Source: an uncultured Bradyrhizobium sp. (lineage in GTDB: Bacteria > Pseudomonadota > Alphaproteobacteria > Rhizobiales > Xanthobacteraceae). From it: a stretch of DNA of 64,000 nucleotides. The notes beneath the pieces were generated by a model. It was not told where the DNA came from. It did no database searches and was given only the letters and a program-made list of their open reading frames with translations. Shown here in pieces: positions 54,800 to 63,702 of this stretch. The stretch lies in assembly GCF_947648125.1 (NCBI RefSeq), contig NZ_CANSMR010000020.1, positions 1-64,000 of the forward strand, read 5' to 3'. Position 1 is the first letter of the stretch; every line of letters starts with the position of its first letter. The position numbers and the translations under genes are program-made.

Positions 54800-55984
54800 C
54801 TAAAGCACGTATTTGGCGCCCGGCAGCTTGCGCAGCACGGCGGTGGCGGCCCAGCTCAGCGCTACGGTGGCGAAGAACGCGATCGCAGCCTTGGCGATCG
54901 CTGGCAACTCCATGTCGAACAGCCAGTATTGCAGCCATAGCACGATCGGATAGTGCACCAGGAACATGCCGTAGGCATCGCCCTGCATGCGGTCGAGCAG
55001 CGTCGGGCCGGCCGCCTTCGATTGCAGGAAGTAGGCCAGGATCGCGAACAGGATCGAGGCGCTGAACAGCACGTAGAAGGTGCCGTAGGACGCGAGATAC
55101 CAGCCCGGCAGCGGATCGGGGTTACCGATGACCCCCCGCTTGATGTAGATCATCACCCACATCAAGCAGTAGGGGATCAGCGTGATGCCGGTCCAGAACC
55201 AGCGCCGCTCGGTTAGCCGTCCGTTGGCGCTGAGCAGGCCGCCCTCGAGGTTCGCCGCCCCGATCCCTGCACCGATGAAGAAATAGGACGCATACAGCAG
55301 CACCCGGCTCGCCTGCACCGAGAACGGTCCGAGCTCGAACCAGTAGTTCTGGCCGTAATGCACCAGCATCGGCAGATAGGCGACCGCACTGACGACCACG
55401 AGGAACAGCCAGAACTTCGACGGACGTTGAAATCCCTTGATCGACAGACGGTTGATCGGCTCGAGCAGGCGCGACGACACCCGGTAGAGCACGCTCGCCG
55501 TCACGTCGAAGGTCATCAGGACCCAGACGAACCAGATCGGGCCGCTCGGCCACGGCCCGAAAATCATGGTCTTCCACCAGAATTCGGAGAAGGTCAGCTC
55601 CGGCGTCGCACGCAGCGCGATCGCGTAATAGGCGATCGGAATCACGGTGAATGCGCAGATCACGAAGGGCAGGCCGAGCCGCAGCAGCCGGTCGCGCAGG
55701 AAGATCAGCCATGGCTTGTGGCCGAGCCCGGGCCAGACGAACAGCCCCGACAGGAAGAAGAACATCGCCATGAAGAAGCTGTCGGTGGCGAGCACGATGC
55801 CGTCGAAGCCGATCCAGGACGTCGGGTCGGTATGGCCGAAATGGGTGTAGGGAATCACCGCGTGATGCAACAGCACGACCAGCGTCAGGAAGGTGCGTGC
55901 ACGGTCGAGGGCGACGTTGCGCTTGTGGAGCTTCGGTGCTGCCTGGACGTCGACGGCCGGAGCCGCGTGAGCAATCGATTTCAT
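54800..55984 (-). CDS. Acyltransferase-3 family membrane protein
   Basis: This 394-aa polytopic protein of the acyltransferase 3 (OafA/NodX) family O-acylates cell-surface sugars or similar acceptors. It has about ten hydrophobic segments; the N-terminal signature [24 protein letters not shown] contains the conserved Arg and His pair (in pieces: ALDRARTF and LLHHA). A short basic N-terminal tail of about 38 residues precedes the first helix. ATG 55984 is chosen because GGGGGCACC lies upstream; the frame is open to 56080 without a good start. Acceptor and donor unknown. Confidence 0.87.
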   Translation of the reverse strand: MKSIAHAAPAVDVQAAPKLHKRNVALDRARTFLTLVVLLHHAVIPYTHFGHTDPTSWIGFDGIVLATDSFFMAMFFFLSGLFVWPGLGHKPWLIFLRDRLLRLGLPFVICAFTVIPIAYYAIALRATPELTFSEFWWKTMIFGPWPSGPIWFVWVLMTFDVTASVLYRVSSRLLEPINRLSIKGFQRPSKFWLFLVVVSAVAYLPMLVHYGQNYWFELGPFSVQASRVLLYASYFFIGAGIGAANLEGGLLSANGRLTERRWFWTGITLIPYCLMWVMIYIKRGVIGNPDPLPGWYLASYGTFYVLFSASILFAILAYFLQSKAAGPTLLDRMQGDAYGMFLVHYPIVLWLQYWLFDMELPAIAKAAIAFFATVALSWAATAVLRKLPGAKYVL

Positions 55985-56167
55985 GGTGCCCCCAGCCGGG
56001 TCTGCACCCGGATGTTGCAATCGGGAACCCGATTCAGCAAGGCCCAATCGTCCCGATTCCATGGTGTCGAGGTCGGTCATTTCAGTGGATCTGTTTCGAT
56101 CTGGAACCGGGGTCGGTGGCGGGCGTTGTCGGGCGGACGCGCAAGGCGCGGGTTTGTGGAGCGAGCA

Positions 56168-56341
56168 ATGACACTGCTGAAATGGGCGTTGGTCTTCCTT
56201 GTCGTCTCGATCATCGCGGGCCTGCTCGGCTTCACCGGCATCGCCGCCGCCTCCGCCGACATTGCGCGCTTCCTGTTCTACGTATTCGTCGTGATCTTCC
56301 TGGTGCTGCTGATTCTTGGACTCACGATATTCAGGGTCTAG
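56168..56341 (+). CDS. DUF1328 small membrane protein
   Basis: This 57-aa protein consists of two hydrophobic helices ([22 protein letters not shown] and [20 protein letters not shown]). It matches the DUF1328/YtjA family, small inner-membrane proteins of unknown function. GGAGCGA precedes ATG 56168. It lies downstream of and divergent from the acyltransferase gene, and a strong terminator follows. Confidence 0.85.
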   Translation: MTLLKWALVFLVVSIIAGLLGFTGIAAASADIARFLFYVFVVIFLVLLILGLTIFRV

Positions 56342-56370
56342 CGGCGATCCGGCCGAACACTCCCGTCGTC

Positions 56371-56404
56371 ATGCCCGGGCCTCGCCCGGGCATTTCCGTT
56401 TTTT
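56371..56404 (+). terminator. Rho-independent terminator after the DUF1328 gene
   Basis: ATGCCCGGGC (56371-56380) pairs perfectly with GCCCGGGCAT (56384-56393) around a 3-base loop, followed by TTCCG and a run of six T. The stem also belongs to a GCCCGGGC-type repeat common in the genus. Confidence 0.85.
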
Positions 56405-56470
56405 CAGGACTGGATGGGCACGCTCCGAAACGGCCGGGCGAGGCCCGGCGCGCGCGGCAGGCGCGATAGT

Positions 56471-56830
56471 TTAGGCGACTTCCTCGATTTTCACCTTGTC
56501 CGGATAGAAGGCGAGGTGGCCGGCGATCTCGGTCATGGCCGGGAACGGCGCCTCATAGGTCCAGATCGCATTGTCCAGCGTCTTGCCGTTGGCCTTGATG
56601 CTGAAGTAGTTCGCGTCCCCCTTGTAGGGGCAATGCGTGGTGCGCTCGGTGCGGGTCAAAAGCTCCATGTTGGCGTCCTGCCGGGGGACGTATTGCACGG
56701 CCGGATAGCTCGCTTCCTTCAAGGTCAGCGCATGGGTGGTCTCGGCAATGACGACGCCGTCGGCGGTGACGCGGACACGCCTGGCATTGGGCGTGATCGT
56801 GATCGGATGGTCGGGGCCGGGGAGCTTCAT
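56471..56830 (-). CDS. DUF427 domain protein
   Basis: This 119-aa cytosolic protein has the DUF427 core: RVRVTADGVVIAETTHALTLKEASYPAVQYVPRQD, then the conserved TTHCPYKGDANYFS and AIWTYEAPFPAMTEIAGHLAFYPDKV. The family is widespread and structurally known as a beta barrel, but its function has not been established. ATG 56830 follows an AGAGG box; the longer open frame upstream lacks a supported start. It is convergent with the DUF1328 gene. Confidence 0.88.
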   Translation of the reverse strand: MKLPGPDHPITITPNARRVRVTADGVVIAETTHALTLKEASYPAVQYVPRQDANMELLTRTERTTHCPYKGDANYFSIKANGKTLDNAIWTYEAPFPAMTEIAGHLAFYPDKVKIEEVA

Positions 56831-57040
56831 GATTCTGCGCCTCTTCTGGTCATTTCGGCGTGATGGCTTGTGACCGATTGATGCAGGTTTAAATCGCTGG
56901 GAATGGGAATATAGTGTGCCCCGGGATGACCTAGAAGACCTCAAGCGCCAGGTTTTATCTTGGGTTTTGCCTTGGGGTTTGTCTTAGTTTTCCTGGCCGA
57001 ATCGGCCCTGATTCGAATGACCTGACGGAGGTGGACTGGG

Positions 57041-57277
57041 ATGCCGATGGACGCCCGTGATATCGAATCGATGATCAAGGCAGCGATCCCTGATGCCGAG
57101 GTGACGATCCGTGATCTGGCCGGCGACGGCGACCACTACGCGGCCACTGTCGTTTCCGAGTCATTCCGCGGCAAGTCCCGCGTTCAGCAGCACCAGATCG
57201 TCTACCAGTCGCTGAAGGGCCAGATGGGCGGCGTGCTGCACGCGCTGGCCCTGCAGACCGGCGTGCCGGAAGGCTAG
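57041..57277 (+). CDS. bolA: BolA-family protein
   Basis: This 78-aa BolA-like protein has MDARDIESMIKAAIPDAEVTIRDLAGDGDHYAATVVSESF, in order, with the helix-turn-helix-like KSRVQQHQIVYQSLKGQMGG and a conserved His in the RVQQHQ stretch. BolA proteins bind monothiol glutaredoxins and [2Fe-2S] clusters and affect iron regulation. ACGGAGGTGG precedes ATG 57041. In many alphaproteobacteria the gene stands beside purL and grxD; here purL is 7.8 kb upstream and grxD is 4.2 kb downstream, with the ergothioneine region in between. Confidence 0.93.
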   Translation: MPMDARDIESMIKAAIPDAEVTIRDLAGDGDHYAATVVSESFRGKSRVQQHQIVYQSLKGQMGGVLHALALQTGVPEG

Positions 57278-57307
57278 TCCCCGGCAACCGGGCGGGGGCC
57301 CCAAGCG

Positions 57308-58489
57308 ATGGCAGATAATCCGCGCGGCGCGATGTTTCGCGTCATCGTGCCGAACCAGCACAGCCGCGTCACCAATGCCGAGCTGTTCTTCGACCTCGTC
57401 TTCGTCTTCGCCGTCACGCAGCTGTCGCACACGCTGCTGCACCACTTCACCCCGCTCGGCGCGGTGCAGGTCACGGTGCTGTTTCTCGCGGTGTGGTGGG
57501 TGTGGGTCTACACCACCTGGGTCACCAACTGGCTCAATCCCGACCTGACGCCGGTCCGCCTGCTGCTGTTCGTTCTGATGCTGGGCGGGCTGTTGCTGTC
57601 GACCTCGATCCCGACCGCCTTCGAGGGCCGCGGGCTGTGGTTTGCCGGGACCTATGCGGCGATGCAGGTCGGCCGCACTGCGTTCTGGCTGCTGGCGACG
57701 CCGCGGCGCCGGACCGCGGTGCGCCACAACGCAATCCGCATCCTGACCTGGCTGTCCTGCTCGGCCGTGCTCTGGATTCTCGGCGGCTTCGCCGAGCACG
57801 AGACGCGGATGTGGCTCTGGATCGCGGCGCTGGCCATCGAATATGTCGCGCCGGCTCTGCGGTTCTGGACCCCTGGGCTGGGCTTCTCCTCGATGGAGGC
57901 CTGGTCGGTCGAAGGCGGCCATATGGCCGAGCGCTGCGCTGGCTTCATCATCATTGCGCTCGGCGAGGCGATCGTGGTCGATGGCGCGACCTTTGCCGAG
58001 CTGACCTGGACGCCGGAGAATGTCGCCGCGTTCATCTCGGCGCTGGTCGGCAGCATCGCGATGTGGTGGATCTATTTCCACAAGGGCGCCGAGGCCGGCG
58101 CGGACATGATCTCCAGGTCGGAGGAATCCGGCCGCGTGGCGCGGATCGCCTACACCTATCTGCACATGCCGATCGTCGGCGGCATCATCCTCACCGCGGT
58201 CGCCGACGAGCTGGTGCTGAAGCATCCCGGCGGCCATTCCGACCTGAAGACCATCGTGAGCTCGGTCGGCGGCCCCGCGCTGTTCCTGGTCGGGACCATC
58301 CTCTTCAAGTACGTGATCCGCAATTTCCTGCAGCTCTCGCACGGCGTCGGCATCGTGGCGCTGGTGATCACGGCCTATTTCGCCCGCGAGATGTCGCCGC
58401 TGATGCTCTCGATCGTCACCACCGTCATCATGATCGTGGTCGCGGCGTGGGAATCGATCTCGCTGCGGTCGAGCGGGGAGGAAGAATAG
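57308..58489 (+). CDS. ltrA: Low-temperature-requirement A (LtrA) family membrane protein
   Basis: This 393-aa polytopic membrane protein matches the LtrA family, first linked to growth of Listeria at low temperature. The signature TNAELFFDLVFVFAVTQLSHTLLHH lies in the first helix; about ten helices follow, with RCAGFIIIALGEAIVVDGATF in the middle, containing the conserved E/G pair. Molecular role not established. It begins 30 bases after bolA on the same strand and may be cotranscribed. The convergent gene downstream is 8 bases away. Confidence 0.9.
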   Translation: MADNPRGAMFRVIVPNQHSRVTNAELFFDLVFVFAVTQLSHTLLHHFTPLGAVQVTVLFLAVWWVWVYTTWVTNWLNPDLTPVRLLLFVLMLGGLLLSTSIPTAFEGRGLWFAGTYAAMQVGRTAFWLLATPRRRTAVRHNAIRILTWLSCSAVLWILGGFAEHETRMWLWIAALAIEYVAPALRFWTPGLGFSSMEAWSVEGGHMAERCAGFIIIALGEAIVVDGATFAELTWTPENVAAFISALVGSIAMWWIYFHKGAEAGADMISRSEESGRVARIAYTYLHMPIVGGIILTAVADELVLKHPGGHSDLKTIVSSVGGPALFLVGTILFKYVIRNFLQLSHGVGIVALVITAYFAREMSPLMLSIVTTVIMIVVAAWESISLRSSGEEE

Positions 58490-58497
58490 CGGGCTCG

Positions 58498-58893
58498 TTA
58501 CCCGCGACCGGCCGTCGCCACGCGGTGCTGCCAGTAGACGAACAGCGGGGCGCCGATCACCTCCAGCGCAGTGAAGCCCACGAAGGGCAGCGGCGGCAAG
58601 CCAACCATCACCATCGACAGCAGCCGGCCGATGCCACCGAGGAAGATGCCGCCCCAGACGACGCGGAACAGTACGCTCTCGCTCTCGATGCGCGGCACCA
58701 GCCAGAGCAAGGCGAGGCCGAGACCAAGCCAGACCCCGCCGAAGAAGCGCAGATTGCTGTCGAGCACCGGCAGCACTGGCACGCCCGACGAGGCGTAGAG
58801 CGGGTCGCTCACGCCGAGCATCGTGATGATGCCGGTCAGGATAGGGATAAGGGCGAGCAGGGCTGTCGCGATCTGTAGCGCACGCCGGCCCAT
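58498..58893 (-). CDS. DUF4345 membrane protein
   Basis: This 131-aa protein has four hydrophobic segments (ALQIATALLALIPILTGIITML, SNLRFFGGVWLGLGLALLWLVP, FRVVWGGIFLGGIGRLLSMVMVG, FVGFTALEVIGAPLFVYW). The LRFFGGVWLGLGL and GGIFLGGIGRL blocks match DUF4345. Function unknown. ATG 58893 has GAGG upstream. It lies 23 bases downstream of egtD on the same strand, so it could be the last gene of the egtB-egtD transcript. Confidence 0.83.
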   Translation of the reverse strand: MGRRALQIATALLALIPILTGIITMLGVSDPLYASSGVPVLPVLDSNLRFFGGVWLGLGLALLWLVPRIESESVLFRVVWGGIFLGGIGRLLSMVMVGLPPLPFVGFTALEVIGAPLFVYWQHRVATAGRG

Positions 58894-58916
58894 GATTGTG
58901 CCTCGTCCGGTTTGGT

Positions 58917-59885
58917 TTAGGCCGCGACCAACGCGTGCACCGAGAACATCGTGTTGGCGTCGGTCCAACTGTCGCGCACCGTCCAGCCTGCGCTGCGGGC
59001 GAGCGCGGTGAAACGCTCGAGCGAGTATTTGTAGCTGTTCTCGGTGTGGATGCTCTCGCCGGGACGGAACGCGAAGGTGTTGCCGAGGATGCGCACGGTC
59101 TGTGCCTTGCGGCTGATCAGGTGCATCTCGATGCGATGGCGGTCGCGGTTGTAGATCGAGCGGTGGGTGAAGCCCGACAGGTCGAAATTGCCGCCGAGCT
59201 CGCGGTTGATGCGAACCAGCACATTGAGGTTGAAGCGCGCGGTGACGCCGGCCGCGTCGTTATAGGCGTCGTACAGCACCCGCTCGTCCTTCTCGAGGTC
59301 GACGCCGATGATCATCTGCGCGCCGTGGCCGAGGATCTTGCGGGCGCTGCGCAGGAACGCCAAGGCCTCGCTCGGCTCGAAATTGCCGAGCGTCGAGCCG
59401 GGGAAGAAGCCGACCTTCGGCATGTCGGCGACGGCCTCGGGCAGCGTGAACGGCGTGGTGAAATCGGCTGCGACCGGATAGATGCCAAGGCCCGGGAAAT
59501 CGCGGCGCAACCCGTCGGCCTGGGCCTTGAGGAAATCGCCGGAGATATCGACCGGCACGTAGGCTGCGAATTCGCAGTGCTCGAGCAAGAGGCGCACCTT
59601 GGTGGTCGCGCCGGCGCCGAACTCGACCAGCGCCGCGCCGTCCGGAATGATCGCGGCGATCTCGCCGCCGCGGTCGCGCAGGATGCTGAGCTCGGTGCGC
59701 GTCGGATAATATTCCGGCAGCACCGTGATCTGCTCGAACAGCTCCGAGCCGGTGGCGTCGTAGAAATATTTCGGCGACAGCCGTTTGGGGTGACGGGCGA
59801 GATCGCCGATCACATCGCCGGCAAACGCCGAGGTCGCTTCGTCGAACGGATACGCTTTGGCCAAAGCGGCGGCATGCACATTCAT
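58917..59885 (-). CDS. egtD: L-histidine N-alpha-methyltransferase
   Basis: This 322-aa SAM-dependent enzyme trimethylates histidine to hercynine, the first step of ergothioneine synthesis. Family blocks are RLSPKYFYDATGSELFEQIT, EYYPTRTEL, ALVEFGAGATTKVRLLL (SAM site), PVDISGDFL and the FFPGSTLGNFEPSEA loop. GGGAGAG precedes ATG 59885. It is 53 bases downstream of egtB. Together the two supply a route to the sulfoxide intermediate; egtA, egtC and egtE homologues are not in the window. Confidence 0.95.
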   Translation of the reverse strand: MNVHAAALAKAYPFDEATSAFAGDVIGDLARHPKRLSPKYFYDATGSELFEQITVLPEYYPTRTELSILRDRGGEIAAIIPDGAALVEFGAGATTKVRLLLEHCEFAAYVPVDISGDFLKAQADGLRRDFPGLGIYPVAADFTTPFTLPEAVADMPKVGFFPGSTLGNFEPSEALAFLRSARKILGHGAQMIIGVDLEKDERVLYDAYNDAAGVTARFNLNVLVRINRELGGNFDLSGFTHRSIYNRDRHRIEMHLISRKAQTVRILGNTFAFRPGESIHTENSYKYSLERFTALARSAGWTVRDSWTDANTMFSVHALVAA

Positions 59886-59938
59886 GATACTCTCCCGAAC
59901 GCGCTTACCGACGCGTTACCGATGTCGACAGGACTCAA

Positions 59939-61192
59939 TCAGGCATAGTCGGCGAGGCGTAACCCCGTGAATTGCCAGCGATGGTGCGGATAAAAGAAGT
60001 TGCGGTAGGTGACACGGCTGTGACCTGAAGGCGTCGCCAGCGACGAGCCGCGCAGCACGAGCTGGTTGACCATGAACTTGCCGTTGTACTCGCCGAGCGC
60101 GCCTTCGATCGCGCGGTAGCCCGGATAGGGCGAATAGGCGCTGCGGGTCCATTGCCAGACGATGCCATAGGCGTCGTTGAGCAGGCCGGCGCGCGCCGCG
60201 ACCTCCCATTCCATCTCGGTCGGCAGATGCTTGCCGGCCCAGCGGGCGTAGGCGTCGGCTTCGTAGTAGCTGACATGGCAAACGGGAGCCTGGGGATCGA
60301 TCGGCTGCAGGCCGCCGAGCGTCATGATCTTCCATTCGCCGTCGATCTCGCGCCAATGGCCCGGCGCCTGCCAGCCCTCGTTGGTCACAGTGCCGAAGCC
60401 ATCCATCAGCCACAGCGTGGCGGTGGAGTAGCCGCCGTCCTTGATGAAGGCGAGCCAATCGGCATTGGTGACGAGGTTTTTCGCGAGCTTGACCGGGCCG
60501 ACCAGCGCGCGATGCGCGGGCTTTTCATTGTCGAAATGGAAGCTGTCGTCGGCGTGGCCGACGGTGTGGATGCCCTCGTTTAGTGTCACCCATTCCTCAG
60601 GCCCGCGCTGCGATGCCGGGAAGCGCCACGCCGGATCGTAGGCCGGCGGGATCGGGTTTTGTGCGAAGGCATGCAGGATGTCGGTGTACATCAGCTCCTG
60701 ATGCTGCTGCTCGTGATTGAGACCGACCTCGACCAGCGGCACCAGCGTTTCGAGCTTGTCTGTCGGGGCAGTCTGGAAGAATTTCACTACCTCGGCGTCG
60801 ACATGGCGGCGGTAGGCGGTGACTTCGTCTGATGTCGGGCGGGTCAGATGGCCGCGCTGGTGGCGGGCGTGACGGGGGCCAGCGCTGACGTAATAGGAAT
60901 TGAACAGATAGGCGTAGTCCGGATGGAACGGCGTGTAGCCCTTGACGTGCTCGCCGAGCAGAAACTGCTCGAAGAACCAGGTGGTATGGGCGCGGTGCCA
61001 CTTGGCGGGGCTCGCATCCGGCATCGACTGGATCAACTGGTCTTCCGCCGACAGCGGCGCGGCCCGGCGCTCGGTCTCGTCGCGGACCGCGCGATAGGCG
61101 TCCACCAGCCGCTGCGCGAGCGACCCGGATTCGGAGGACAATGACGGGGAGGTGCCGGGAATGGCTGCCGCGGCAGAGGCTGGTTTCGTCAA
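59939..61192 (-). CDS. egtB: Ergothioneine sulfoxide synthase EgtB
   Basis: This 417-aa non-heme iron enzyme joins hercynine with cysteine or gamma-glutamylcysteine using O2. The DinB-like N-terminal domain has the three-His iron site: His69 (WHRAHTTWFFE) and the HEQQH motif (His160, His164). The C-terminal domain is formylglycine-generating-enzyme-like, ending PHHRWQFTGLRLADYA. The start is uncertain: TTG 61192 (with GGAGA eight bases upstream) is preferred over TTG 61210; no ATG is available. It is the first gene of egtB-egtD and is divergent from grxD. Confidence 0.94.
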   Translation of the reverse strand: MTKPASAAAAIPGTSPSLSSESGSLAQRLVDAYRAVRDETERRAAPLSAEDQLIQSMPDASPAKWHRAHTTWFFEQFLLGEHVKGYTPFHPDYAYLFNSYYVSAGPRHARHQRGHLTRPTSDEVTAYRRHVDAEVVKFFQTAPTDKLETLVPLVEVGLNHEQQHQELMYTDILHAFAQNPIPPAYDPAWRFPASQRGPEEWVTLNEGIHTVGHADDSFHFDNEKPAHRALVGPVKLAKNLVTNADWLAFIKDGGYSTATLWLMDGFGTVTNEGWQAPGHWREIDGEWKIMTLGGLQPIDPQAPVCHVSYYEADAYARWAGKHLPTEMEWEVAARAGLLNDAYGIVWQWTRSAYSPYPGYRAIEGALGEYNGKFMVNQLVLRGSSLATPSGHSRVTYRNFFYPHHRWQFTGLRLADYA

Positions 61193-61484
61193 CGATGGTC
61201 TCCGATTCAAGGGGAGAACGTTGCTTCGGTAAACTGGTTCCAGACGGACAGTTCGTCCTAGATAGGGGCTCCGTTACGGGAAAAAAGCCTCCCCCATGAT
61301 GATATTGGGCCCGTCAGATAATCCCGGCCCGTTTTGCGGTGCCGTCCGGCCCCCGCCGCATGCCAGATTTCCGCCATTTTGCTTTGGATGCACAATGGTT
61401 TGAGCTACATATATAGCCAGTCACGGGTTAGAAGGGTGGGCCGGCCCACAAGGCTTGAGAGCGCCGCCCCCGAAGGAAGCGAAA

Positions 61485-61817
61485 ATGAGCATCGAGCAAT
61501 TCATCGACAACGAAGTGAAGTCGAACGACGTCGTGCTGTTCATGAAGGGCACGCCGCAATTCCCGCAGTGCGGGTTTTCCGGTCAGGTCGTGCAGATCCT
61601 CGACCACATCGGAGTCGGCTACAAGGGCCTCAACGTTCTGGAATCGGCCGAGCTGCGCGACGGCATCAAGGTCTATTCGAACTGGCCGACGATTCCGCAG
61701 CTCTATGTGAAGGGCGAGTTCGTCGGCGGTTGCGACATCATCCGCGAGATGTTCCAGGCCGGTGAATTGCAGCAGCTGTTTGCCGACAAGGGCATCCCGG
61801 TCGACGTGGCTGCCTGA
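61485..61817 (+). CDS. grxD: Monothiol glutaredoxin, CGFS type
   Basis: This 110-aa class II glutaredoxin carries [2Fe-2S] clusters for iron-sulfur protein maturation and iron regulation. The active site is CGFS with Cys29 in [40 protein letters not shown] gives the GSH-binding TIPQ and GGCD segments. GAAGGAAGCG precedes ATG 61485. Its usual partner, BolA, is encoded 4.2 kb upstream. A macrodomain gene starts two bases after its stop. Confidence 0.96.
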   Translation: MSIEQFIDNEVKSNDVVLFMKGTPQFPQCGFSGQVVQILDHIGVGYKGLNVLESAELRDGIKVYSNWPTIPQLYVKGEFVGGCDIIREMFQAGELQQLFADKGIPVDVAA

Positions 61818-61819
61818 CC

Positions 61820-62365
61820 TTGACGGCGCGCCAGATCGGCAAGGCGCGGCTCGAAGTCATCGTTACCGACATCACGACCCTGCGCGTTGACGCCATTGTC
61901 AACGCGGCCAATTCGTCGCTGCTTGGGGGTGGCGGCGTCGACGGTGCGATCCACCGCGCGGCGGGCCCCGAGTTGCTTGCGGAATGCCGCACGCTGCATG
62001 GCTGCAAGACCGGCGATGCCAAGATCACCGGGGGCTACCGGCTCCCCGCCAAACACGTGATCCACGCCGTCGGGCCGATCTGGCATGGCGGCACCCAGAA
62101 CGAGGATGCGCTGCTCGCATCCTGTTATCGCCGCGGCATCGAGTTGTGCCACACCAACGGGCTCGGCTCCGTCGCATTTCCCGCCATCTCGACCGGCGTC
62201 TATCATTTCCCGCCGGACCGCGCCGCCGCTATTGCGGTCAAAGCCGTCGTCGATGTCCTGCCGTCGGCCCCAAATGTTACGCAGGTGATCTTCTGCTGCT
62301 TCTCGGCCCAGAGCGGTGAGCTGCATCGGGAGGTCCTGGACGCCTTCGGGAGCCCTTGTGCCTGA
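61820..62365 (+). CDS. Macrodomain O-acetyl-ADP-ribose deacetylase
   Basis: This 181-aa macrodomain protein of the MacroD/YmdB type hydrolyses O-acetyl-ADP-ribose and removes mono-ADP-ribose from proteins. The ligand site is [30 protein letters not shown] (in two parts) with the catalytic Asp of GGVDGAI, and [14 protein letters not shown] is the phosphate loop. No ATG exists near the N-terminus; the TTG at 61820, two bases after the grxD stop, is the only sensible start and has a weak binding site, so translation is probably coupled to grxD. Confidence 0.9.
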   Translation: MTARQIGKARLEVIVTDITTLRVDAIVNAANSSLLGGGGVDGAIHRAAGPELLAECRTLHGCKTGDAKITGGYRLPAKHVIHAVGPIWHGGTQNEDALLASCYRRGIELCHTNGLGSVAFPAISTGVYHFPPDRAAAIAVKAVVDVLPSAPNVTQVIFCCFSAQSGELHREVLDAFGSPCA

Positions 62366-62414
62366 TGCTGCCGCCGCTACACTTCCCCGTGATTTCCGGG
62401 GAGGGATAGTTCAA

Positions 62415-63701
62415 ATGCATTCAATTCGTTTGACGTGCGCGGCCGCGGCCTCCGCGGTGTTGCTGGCGGCATCGTTGGCGTACGCGCACACCGAGGGCAC
62501 CTACGAGATTCCGGCGGGTGCGCATTTCAACCCCGACAAGCTCGCCAAGATCAGCGAGTTCTTCAAGAATGAGGTCGCGACCGGAAAGATTCCCGGCGCC
62601 ATCGTCCTGATCCAGCAGCACGGCAAGCCGGTGTATCACGAGGCTTTCGGCGTGCAGGACGTGGTCAGCAAGGTGCCGATCACCGACAAGACCATCTTCC
62701 GGTTGGCTTCGATGTCCAAGTCGATCACCGCCGTGGCCTCGATGCAGCTGCTGGAGGAGGGCAAATACAAGCTCGACGATCCCGTCTCGAAATACATTCC
62801 TTCCTTTGCCAACATGAAGGTCGGCGTCGAGAAGAAGGCCGAGGACGGCACCAAAACGCTCGAGCTGGTGCCACTGAGGCGGCCGATCACGATCCTCGAT
62901 CTGATGACGCATACGTCGGGCATCACCTACGGCTTCTACGGCGACAGCCTGGTCCGCAAGGCCTACAAGGAAGCCAATATCTACGGCGGAGATTTCGATC
63001 TCGCCGAATTCGCCGAGCGGATCGCCAAGCTGCCGCTTCACAACCAGCCCGGCGCGCTCTGGCAATACGGCCATTCCACCGACATTCTGGCGCGCGTGAT
63101 GGAGATAGTCACCGGCGAGAAGCTCTCGACGATCGAGCGCGAGAAGCTGCTTGACCCGCTCGGCATGAAGGACACCGGCTTCTTCGTCACCGATCCCGAG
63201 AAGCAGAAGCTGATGGCCGAGCCGATGCCGAACGACAGCGATTTCCGGGTCGGACGGGTCAACGATCCGACCAAGGTCAAGAAATGGGAATCCGCCAGCG
63301 GCGGCATGGTCTCAACCATGGCGGATTATTCGCGCTTCGCGCAAATGCTGCTCAATGGCGGTACCCTCGACGGCAAGACCATCCTGAAGCCCGAGACGTT
63401 CAAGGAGCTGACCACCGACCGCGTCGGCCCGGGCTCCGGCGTCGATCGCGACTTTTTCTACTTCCCTGGCGATGGCTTCGGTTTCGGGCTCGGCATCGCG
63501 GTGCGCACCGATCCGGGCACCGCGAAGCCGCCGCCGCCCGGCGATCTCGGCGAGCTGAAATGGGATGGCGCCAGCGGCTGCTATTACATCATCGACCGCA
63601 AGCAGGACTTCTTCTTCGTCCTGCTGGAGCAGACGCCGACGGAGCGGCAGCGCATCCAACGGACGTTGAAGCAGCTCGTCTATGAAGCCATGGAGAATTG
63701 A
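62415..63701 (+). CDS. Exported serine hydrolase, class C beta-lactamase fold (paralogue 1)
   Basis: This 428-aa protein has a signal peptide (SIRLTCAAAASAVLLAASLAYA). The mature enzyme is of the serine-beta-lactamase-like/EstB family: SMSK motif with nucleophile Ser99 and Lys102, LMTHTSGITYG, and YGHSTD as the Tyr motif. The C-terminal part has SASGGMVSTMADYSRFAQMLLNGG. Such proteins are esterases, peptidases or beta-lactamases; sequence cannot decide which. GGGGAGGGA lies upstream of ATG 62415. A second copy starts one base after its stop, so the two are a tandem duplicate. Confidence 0.9.
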   Translation: MHSIRLTCAAAASAVLLAASLAYAHTEGTYEIPAGAHFNPDKLAKISEFFKNEVATGKIPGAIVLIQQHGKPVYHEAFGVQDVVSKVPITDKTIFRLASMSKSITAVASMQLLEEGKYKLDDPVSKYIPSFANMKVGVEKKAEDGTKTLELVPLRRPITILDLMTHTSGITYGFYGDSLVRKAYKEANIYGGDFDLAEFAERIAKLPLHNQPGALWQYGHSTDILARVMEIVTGEKLSTIEREKLLDPLGMKDTGFFVTDPEKQKLMAEPMPNDSDFRVGRVNDPTKVKKWESASGGMVSTMADYSRFAQMLLNGGTLDGKTILKPETFKELTTDRVGPGSGVDRDFFYFPGDGFGFGLGIAVRTDPGTAKPPPPGDLGELKWDGASGCYYIIDRKQDFFFVLLEQTPTERQRIQRTLKQLVYEAMEN

Positions 63702-63702
63702 T

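Noticed and set aside
61381-61420. Possible promoter with TTGGAT and TATATA before grxD
   Set aside because: The spacing of 20 bp is too long for a standard sigma-70 promoter and there is no further support.
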